Source: Kiritimatiellales bacterium (lineage in GTDB: Bacteria; Verrucomicrobiota; Kiritimatiellia; Kiritimatiellales; Tichowtungiaceae). From it: a stretch of 10,749 bases of DNA. This document shows, piece after piece, positions 6,616 to 10,749 of the stretch. The DNA lies in assembly GCA_028692515.1 (NCBI GenBank), contig JAQUXG010000039.1, positions 1-10,749 of the forward strand, read 5' to 3'. Position 1 is the first letter of the stretch; every line of letters begins with the position of its first letter. The position numbers and the translations under genes were made by a program. The notes under the pieces were generated by a model, which saw nothing but the letters and a program-made list of their open reading frames with translations, did not search any database and was not told where the DNA came from.

Positions 6616-6666
6616 CTAACAAAACTCTAACAGTCGATTCATACAGTGCGTACAGATTTTGAACAG
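6616..6666 (-). promoter_or_regulatory. Pho-box-like cluster of 11-bp-phased direct repeats
   Basis: On the minus strand two 18-bp elements are seen: CTGTTCA-AAAT-CTGTACG (6666-6649) and CTGTTAG-AGTT-TTGTTAG (6633-6616). Each is a 7-bp direct repeat with a 4-bp spacer, and the two elements start exactly 33 bp (three 11-bp steps) apart. This is the architecture of the enterobacterial Pho box (CTGTCAT, 4 bp, CTGTCAT). On the opposite strand the same bases read CTAACA-N5-CTAACA and TGAACA, like the TTAACA repeats bound by Bacillus PhoP. The position between divergent Na/Pi and porin genes fits a shared phosphate-responsive operator. Factor identity is inference. Confidence 0.6.
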
Positions 6667-6705
6667 GAGACCGCCGGAGAGGTTCCGGAGGATGTCGCGA
6701 GAAAG

Positions 6706-6731
6706 CCGCCCGGCAATCACAAAGCCGGCGG
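6706..6731 (+). promoter_or_regulatory. GC-rich hairpin in the porin 5' leader
   Basis: CCGCC(C)GGC at 6706-6714 pairs with GCCGGCGG at 6724-6731: eight pairs with one bulged C and a nine-base loop. It ends 14 bases before the porin SD (GGGAG, 6746-6750). No T-run follows, so it is unlikely to be a terminator. It could stabilise the mRNA 5' end, as leader stems do for other abundant outer-membrane protein messages. Confidence 0.4.
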
Positions 6732-6759
6732 AATGAACTGAAAAAGGGAGAAGAAAACG

Positions 6760-7929
6760 ATGAAAAAAAGATTCATGATTATGGCTGCGACGGCGATTGC
6801 CGCTCTCAGCGTGCAGGCGCAGGGTTCCGACGAACTGGCCGTGTTGCAGAAACAGCTTAACGAACTTTCGGCTAAGATTGCTCAGATGGAGCAGTCGAAT
6901 ACCGATAAAATCGCCAAGCTCGAAGAATCCGCCGCGAAGAATAAAATTCCGGACTGGGTCAACGACACGAAGTTCAAGGGTGACTTCCGGTATCGCTACG
7001 AAAATATTTCAACAGACGGAACAAATTCAAAAGATCGCCAGCGTGTTCGTCTGCGCGTTGGGGCTTATGGATCCGTGAATGACTATGTCGACTACGGTGT
7101 TCGTTTGGCAACCGGCGGCTCCAGTGCCACCTCCGCCAATCAGGACATCGACGGGGGCACGAAAAAAGAAATCATGCTCGATCAATACTATGTCGATCTG
7201 CATCCCGACCTGCTAATGGGTTCGCACCTGATCATGGGCAAAATGCCTCAGCCGTGGATCGATCGCACCGGTTTGATCTGGGACGGCGACCTCAATCCTG
7301 AAGGACTTGCGCTGACCTATAAGAACACCTATAGCAATGGCGTCACGCTGATGGCTAATGCCGGAAGCTTTGTAATCAAAGAAGACAAAGGCGACGATCT
7401 TCAGCTCTGGGCTGCTCAGCTGGCCGGGGAAGCGAAAGTCGGTGATGCCAAAGTAACCCTGGGTGTCAGCGACTTTTACTATCAAAATGCCGGCAGCAAA
7501 GGTGCTGCACTTACCACATCAGGTGCTAATACGCCTGGAACCGGATTCAATCTGGTGGAAGGGTTCGGAAAAGTCAGCACGAAGATCGGCGACCTTCCGT
7601 TTGCTGTCAACGGACAGTATGTGATGAATGTTGACGCAGCGAGCAGCGACGACACAGCCTACCTGTTTGGCTTTGCCCTTGGAAAAGCCAAAAACAAAGG
7701 CGACTGGGAAGCCGGTTATAACTACCGCGACACCGGTGCGGATGCCGTCCCGGATGGTTTCAACGACTCCGACTTCGCCAACGGTCTGGCTGGCTCACAT
7801 GGACATTCATTCTGGGCCAAATACCAGATCGCAAAAAACCTGCAGGGCGGCCTGACCTACATGATGGCGGTCGATAACGCCGATCGGGACGTCAACTTGT
7901 TCCAAGCCGATCTGAACTTTAAATTTTAA
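6760..7929 (+). CDS. Outer-membrane porin (putative porin family), with N-terminal coiled coil
   Basis: This 389-residue protein has a clear signal peptide: a basic MKKR start, a hydrophobic stretch to about residue 18, and a likely cleavage after VQA (residue 20). Residues 23-62 form a heptad-like coiled coil (LAVLQKQLNELSAKIAQME...), then come about 320 residues of alternating, aromatic-rich beta strands such as FKGDFRYRYE and DRQRVRLRVGAYGSV. The last residue is phenylalanine (LNFKF), the usual signal for outer-membrane assembly. The pattern matches the bacterial putative-porin family (Porin_5-like); a phosphate-selective OprP/OprO-type porin is the main alternative. GGGAG lies nine bases before ATG 6760. 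It is divergent from the Na/Pi genes across the Pho-like repeats, which suggests anion or phosphate uptake. Substrate preference cannot be read from sequence. It is monocistronic, ending at a strong hairpin. Confidence 0.85.
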   Translation: MKKRFMIMAATAIAALSVQAQGSDELAVLQKQLNELSAKIAQMEQSNTDKIAKLEESAAKNKIPDWVNDTKFKGDFRYRYENISTDGTNSKDRQRVRLRVGAYGSVNDYVDYGVRLATGGSSATSANQDIDGGTKKEIMLDQYYVDLHPDLLMGSHLIMGKMPQPWIDRTGLIWDGDLNPEGLALTYKNTYSNGVTLMANAGSFVIKEDKGDDLQLWAAQLAGEAKVGDAKVTLGVSDFYYQNAGSKGAALTTSGANTPGTGFNLVEGFGKVSTKIGDLPFAVNGQYVMNVDAASSDDTAYLFGFALGKAKNKGDWEAGYNYRDTGADAVPDGFNDSDFANGLAGSHGHSFWAKYQIAKNLQGGLTYMMAVDNADRDVNLFQADLNFKF

Positions 7930-7975
7930 GGCTCCTGTTCACTGCCTCTGATTCGCAGAAGCGGATCGCAACCCC

Positions 7976-8010
7976 GCAGGCCGCCGGTATCCCCGGCGGC
8001 CTGCATTTTT
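7976..8010 (+). terminator. Strong intrinsic terminator of the porin gene
   Basis: GCAGGCCGCCGG (7976-7987) and CCGGCGGCCTGC (7993-8004) form a perfect 12-bp GC-rich stem around a five-base loop, followed by ATTTTT. It lies 46 bases beyond the porin stop. Confidence 0.93.
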
Positions 8011-8020
8011 AAGAGATGCC

Positions 8021-8048
8021 ACTTCCATACCTCTAGAGGTATGGAAGT
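8021..8048. repeat. 28-bp perfect palindrome
   Basis: ACTTCCATACCTCT at 8021-8034 is followed without spacer by its exact reverse complement at 8035-8048. It begins ten bases after the porin terminator's T-run and lacks a T-run of its own, so it is not a conventional terminator. Its outer ends (TTCCA and TGGAA) resemble the arms of the adjacent 17-bp palindrome. It may be a dimeric regulator site or a mobile or repeat element remnant. Confidence 0.8.
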
Positions 8049-8051
8049 AGG

Positions 8052-8068
8052 TTTCCAAACATTGGAAA
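8052..8068. repeat. Intergenic palindrome, copy 3
   Basis: TTTCCAA-ACA-TTGGAAA has 7-bp arms and a centre identical to copy 1. It lies between the 28-bp palindrome and the 22-bp tandem repeat, upstream of the PHP-glycosyltransferase gene. Confidence 0.85.
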
Positions 8069-8072
8069 AAAA

Positions 8073-8116
8073 GATCCTGATCATTTTCTAACAGGATCCT
8101 GATCTGTACTGAACAG
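8073..8116. promoter_or_regulatory. 22-bp imperfect tandem repeat upstream of the PHP-glycosyltransferase gene
   Basis: Two 22-bp units (8073-8094 and 8095-8116) both begin GATCCTGATC and both end AACAG; 16 of 22 positions are identical. The unit ends, CTAACAG (8088-8094) and TGAACAG (8110-8116), are exactly the heptamers found in the same order and strand in the Pho-like cluster (6627-6633 and 6660-6666). The 22-bp period equals two 11-bp steps. The block lies 21 bases before the first ATG of the gene. I read it as a likely operator for the same regulator. An inverted repeat, GATCCTG (8073-8079) with CAGGATC (8092-8098), overlaps it. Confidence 0.5.
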
Positions 8117-8137
8117 TCAGCGGTTAGATTCCTTGGC

Positions 8138-10543
8138 ATGATATATAGCAAAAGCATGCAAAGCAGGGCCGACCTTCACGTTCACAGCAAGTACTCGGAT
8201 CGCCCGAGCGAGTGGTTTCTTCGTCGCATTGGTTCGCCGGAAAGTTTTGTTGAACCGCTGGCGCTTTACCGCACCTGCCGTGAACGCGGCATGGACTATG
8301 TTACCATCACCGATCACAACAGCATCAAAGGTGCGCTCGAAATCGGCCATCTTCCGGGAACATTCCTTTCCTCCGAGCTCACCACCTATTTCCCGGAAAA
8401 CAACTGCAAGGTTCACTGTCTCGTTTGGGGCATTACGGAGAAAACCTTTAATGAGCTTGATGTGCTGCGCCCGAGTATCTATGACCTGCACCGCTACATG
8501 AACGAACACCATGTCGTTCACGCCATCGCCCATCCGCTCTTTGCCGTCAACGATCGTCTCACCCTCGATCAGTTTGAAAAACTGATTCTCATGTTCAAGC
8601 GTTTTGAAGGACTCAACGGTTCGCGCCATCCGCGCGCCGGAACACTTGCGCGGACGGTATTTGAAAACCTCACGCCCGAACTGATCGTTCAGCTTGCCAA
8701 CAAGCATAACCTTGCGCCGACCGGTTCCGAACCTTGGAAAAAATTCATCACCGGCGGAAGCGACGACCACAGCGGGCTCTACACCGCCGAGGCCCACACC
8801 GTCACCCCGCACGCCTCCACGGTTTTTGACTTTTTGCAAAATCTGAACGACGGCCGTCACCAGCCCGGCGGACGGGCCGGAACCAGCGTGCGTCTCGCGC
8901 ACAGTCTTTACGGCATCGCCTACAGCTACTATGAAAACCGCTTTTTAAAAAACAGCACCGGTAAAGACAGCCTGGTCGGCGCCATGCTCAAACGGCTCGT
9001 CGAGGAACCCAAAGCACCCGAAACCGGACTGCGCGCGACACTGTCGCAACCGATCCGTAACTTTGTTTTCGCGCAGAAGAAAAAGCAGCTCAACGAAATC
9101 GAAAAAATGCTGCTGGAAGAAATTACTGCTATCCGCCGTCGCTCGGCCGAAGAGCCGCCGGAAGAGGGCGCCGCCTTTGCGCACGAAGACGATCGGAAAT
9201 TTAAAGCCGCCTGCCGCATCGGCCAGCAGCTCACCTTCACCTTTATTCAGCGCTTCATCGAACAGATCCGTCGCGGAGGACTCATTGAAAGCATTCAATC
9301 GTTTGCTTCGCTCGGGCCGGTTGCGCTCGGCATTGCGCCGTATCTGACCGCTTTCAGCGTGCAGCATAAAGACGAACCGCTGATTCGCGAAGTCGCCGCC
9401 CGCTTTCCCGGCACTGAAAAACTAACCCGCCGTTCAGCAAAACGCGCCTGGTTTACCGACACCTTCACCGACATGAACGGCGTCGTAAACACCATCCGCA
9501 CGCTCGCCACGCTGGCACACAAAGAAGGCAGGGAAATCACCGTCGTCACCTGTCTCCCCGAAAAACCGGAAGCGGATTTCCCTCTCAAAAATTTCCGGCC
9601 GGTTGGAACATTCCAGCTGCCGGAATATCAGCAGCAGGAGCTGGTCTATCCGCCGGTGCTCGAAATCATCAATTGGCTTGAACAGGAGGAGATCGACGAA
9701 ATCATTATCTCCACGCCCGGCCCGATGGGGCTCGCTGCGCTGGCGGCGGCGCGCCTGCTCAAACTCAAAGTGCGCGGCATTTATCACACCGACTTCCCGC
9801 AATACGTTCGTCACCTCGCTGATGATGAGCACATGGAAGACCTCACCTGGCGTTATATGAGCTGGTTCTATGAGACTATGAACCGCATAGCCGTTCCGTC
9901 AAAAACCTACCTTGAGCAGCTGGTCGACAAAGGCTTCGCTCGCGAAAAACTCTACGTCATGTCGCGCGGCGTCGACCTCGAACGCTTCTCGCCCGAAAAA
10001 CGCGACGAAACCTTTTGGCACCAGTTCAACCTCAACGGCGAATTCAAATTTTTCTATGCCGGACGCATCTCCAAGGAAAAGAATCTGGTGAACCTGCTTG
10101 ATGCCTTCCGCTCGCTAAATGGCGACGACAGCTTCAACGCCAAACTCATTCTCGCCGGCGACGGCCCCGATCTGATCGAACTCAAACAGGAATACAGCAA
10201 TGAAAACATCCTCTTTACCGGACGGCTTTCAGGCGAAGAACTCTCTCAGGCCTATGCCAGCGCGGACTTCTTCGTTTTTCCCAGCCTCACCGACACCTTC
10301 GGCAACGCCGTACTCGAAGCCCACGCTTGCGGCCTCCCGGCTATTGTTTCCGAAGAGGGAGGGCCGTGCGAAATCGTCCGCTCGCACAACTCGGGCCTCG
10401 TGGTTAATGCGCGCAGTTCCGTTGCGCTGGCCGAAGCTCTCCGCACCGTACGCAGGAATGACCTCCTGCGCGGCGAACTGAAAAAAGGAGCGCTTGCCCG
10501 CGCCCGTGCCAGCCGCTGGGAAACCGTTCTCGCCCAGTTATAG
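8138..10543 (+). CDS. PHP phosphoesterase-GT4 glycosyltransferase fusion protein
   Basis: This 801-residue cytoplasmic protein has two enzyme domains. Residues about 11-225 are a PHP metal-dependent phosphoesterase with its metal ligands visible: HVH (14-16), TDHN (58-61), H93, HAIAHP (128-133) and GGSDDHSG (206-213). Residues about 230-430 are a helical linker I cannot assign. Residues about 435-801 are a GT-B fold, family 4: FTDTFTDMNGVVNT (439-452), YHTDFPQYVRHL (549-560), RGVDLERFSP (610-619), YAGRISKEKNL (640-650), ILAGDGP (671-677) and DTFGNAVLEAHACGLPAI (719-736). The usual E-x7-E sugar-nucleotide motif is here D719-x7-E727. The GT half resembles SqdX/SQD2-like glycolipid glycosyltransferases. 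No SD is visible before ATG 8138 or the alternative ATG 8156, which starts MQSRADLHVHS. The upstream repeats suggest phosphate control. Acceptor and phosphoesterase substrate are unknown. Confidence 0.88.
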   Translation: MIYSKSMQSRADLHVHSKYSDRPSEWFLRRIGSPESFVEPLALYRTCRERGMDYVTITDHNSIKGALEIGHLPGTFLSSELTTYFPENNCKVHCLVWGITEKTFNELDVLRPSIYDLHRYMNEHHVVHAIAHPLFAVNDRLTLDQFEKLILMFKRFEGLNGSRHPRAGTLARTVFENLTPELIVQLANKHNLAPTGSEPWKKFITGGSDDHSGLYTAEAHTVTPHASTVFDFLQNLNDGRHQPGGRAGTSVRLAHSLYGIAYSYYENRFLKNSTGKDSLVGAMLKRLVEEPKAPETGLRATLSQPIRNFVFAQKKKQLNEIEKMLLEEITAIRRRSAEEPPEEGAAFAHEDDRKFKAACRIGQQLTFTFIQRFIEQIRRGGLIESIQSFASLGPVALGIAPYLTAFSVQHKDEPLIREVAARFPGTEKLTRRSAKRAWFTDTFTDMNGVVNTIRTLATLAHKEGREITVVTCLPEKPEADFPLKNFRPVGTFQLPEYQQQELVYPPVLEIINWLEQEEIDEIIISTPGPMGLAALAAARLLKLKVRGIYHTDFPQYVRHLADDEHMEDLTWRYMSWFYETMNRIAVPSKTYLEQLVDKGFAREKLYVMSRGVDLERFSPEKRDETFWHQFNLNGEFKFFYAGRISKEKNLVNLLDAFRSLNGDDSFNAKLILAGDGPDLIELKQEYSNENILFTGRLSGEELSQAYASADFFVFPSLTDTFGNAVLEAHACGLPAIVSEEGGPCEIVRSHNSGLVVNARSSVALAEALRTVRRNDLLRGELKKGALARARASRWETVLAQL

Positions 10544-10566
10544 TTTTCTGATGTATGGAAAAATAT

Positions 10567-10588
10567 GAAATCCGGCCGCGCCGGTTTC
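10567..10588 (+). terminator. Terminator-like hairpin after the PHP-glycosyltransferase gene
   Basis: CCGGC (10572-10576) and GCCGG (10580-10584) close a three-base loop, extended by GAAA (10567-10570) pairing with TTTC (10585-10588) around one bulged T. The stem starts 23 bases past the TAG stop. The following T-run is short and shared with palindrome copy 4, so efficiency is uncertain. Confidence 0.5.
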
Positions 10589-10601
10589 CAGGCATTGGAA
10601 A
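10585..10601. repeat. Intergenic palindrome, copy 4
   Basis: TTTCCA-GGCAT-TGGAAA keeps the arms and the 17-bp span of the other copies; one inner base pair is lost. It overlaps the right arm of the terminator-like hairpin after the PHP-glycosyltransferase gene. Confidence 0.7.
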
Positions 10602-10645
10602 AATACGGGTCAGAGCTTTTCAACCTTTGCCCGATCCGGTAGAAA

Positions 10646-10673
10646 AACAGGCCGAAGTGAACGATGTCCTGTT
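10646..10673. repeat. Inverted repeat AACAGG...CCTGTT ahead of the last gene
   Basis: AACAGG (10646-10651) and CCTGTT (10668-10673) are inverted with 22 bp between arm starts, in the leader of the small gene that begins near 10695. It could be an operator, since antitoxin genes are often autoregulated by dyads of this kind, but arms of six bases can arise by chance. The rest of 10602-10694 shows no other clear feature. Confidence 0.25.
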
Positions 10674-10694
10674 ATTATGAAAAACGGTGATGCG

Positions 10695-10749
10695 ATGAAA
10701 AAAGAATACGATTTTTCAAAGGGAGTACGTGGACGGTTTTTCCGTAAAG
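10695..10749 (+). CDS. Start of a small antitoxin-like protein (partial)
   Basis: The frame from ATG 10695 runs off the end of the window after 18 full codons: MKKEYDFSKGVRGRFFRK. This N-terminus resembles a widespread group of small bacterial proteins starting M(K)(K/D)EYDFSK..RGKF, usually regarded as antitoxin components of toxin-antitoxin pairs. That link rests on my memory of the family pattern. An in-frame ATG at 10677 would add MKNGDA; I prefer 10695 because GGTG lies five bases upstream and no SD precedes 10677. No toxin gene is seen on the upstream side, so any partner should lie to the right. Confidence 0.5.
   Translation, partial: MKKEYDFSKGVRGRFFRK

Noticed and set aside
6692..6736. 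A 14-codon upstream frame in the porin leader
   Set aside because: GGAGG abuts the ATG with no spacing, so initiation is unlikely, and the frame passes through the GC-rich hairpin.
8117..8902. A 261-codon minus-strand frame across the PHP domain
   Set aside because: The + strand frame has all PHP metal motifs; the minus frame has none and no ribosome site that I could see.
790..10601. CRISPR array formed by the repeated palindromes
   Set aside because: The copies are kilobases apart with genes between them, with no regular spacers and no cas genes.

Overview
The window comes from a Gram-negative, diderm bacterium: it encodes a signal-peptide-bearing outer-membrane porin with a terminal phenylalanine. 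Base composition is moderately GC-rich and most genes have recognisable Shine-Dalgarno (SD) sites. The long acidic/basic tail on ribosomal protein S2, the PHP-glycosyltransferase fusion and the many intergenic palindromes make me lean towards the PVC superphylum (Verrucomicrobiota/Kiritimatiellota type). That assignment is inference and is not proved here.

Layout. (1) 1-275: 3' end of queA (queuosine tRNA modification), + strand. (2) 343-714: small orphan membrane protein, + strand. (3) 2741-810, minus strand: rpsB-tsf translation operon with a promoter near 2851-2879, a structured leader, and an intrinsic terminator at 757-785. (4) 6533-2981, minus strand: two tandem paralogous Na+/phosphate cotransporters, each with a C-terminal PhoU-like domain, separated by a strong terminator. 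(5) 6534-6759: divergent control region carrying 11-bp-phased direct repeats that look like a double Pho box. (6) 6760-7929, + strand: porin with its own strong terminator. (7) 7930-8137: dense non-coding segment with a terminator, a 28-bp perfect palindrome, a 17-bp palindrome and a 22-bp imperfect tandem repeat that reuses the heptamers of the Pho-like cluster. (8) 8138-10543, + strand: a PHP phosphoesterase-GT4 glycosyltransferase fusion. (9) 10695-end: start of a small gene that looks like an antitoxin.

How it may fit together. Regions 4 to 8 read as a phosphate-scarcity module. The porin would bring anions across the outer membrane and the Na/Pi carriers would move phosphate across the inner membrane. 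The PHP-GT4 enzyme could make a phosphorus-free glycolipid, as PhoB-controlled GT4 enzymes do in other bacteria. The link is the shared repeat set in front of these genes. This is a testable hypothesis drawn from sequence patterns.

A second theme is a recurrent palindrome, TTTCCA-N5-TGGAAA, found four times. Every copy is intergenic and sits beside a terminator or at a transcription-unit boundary.
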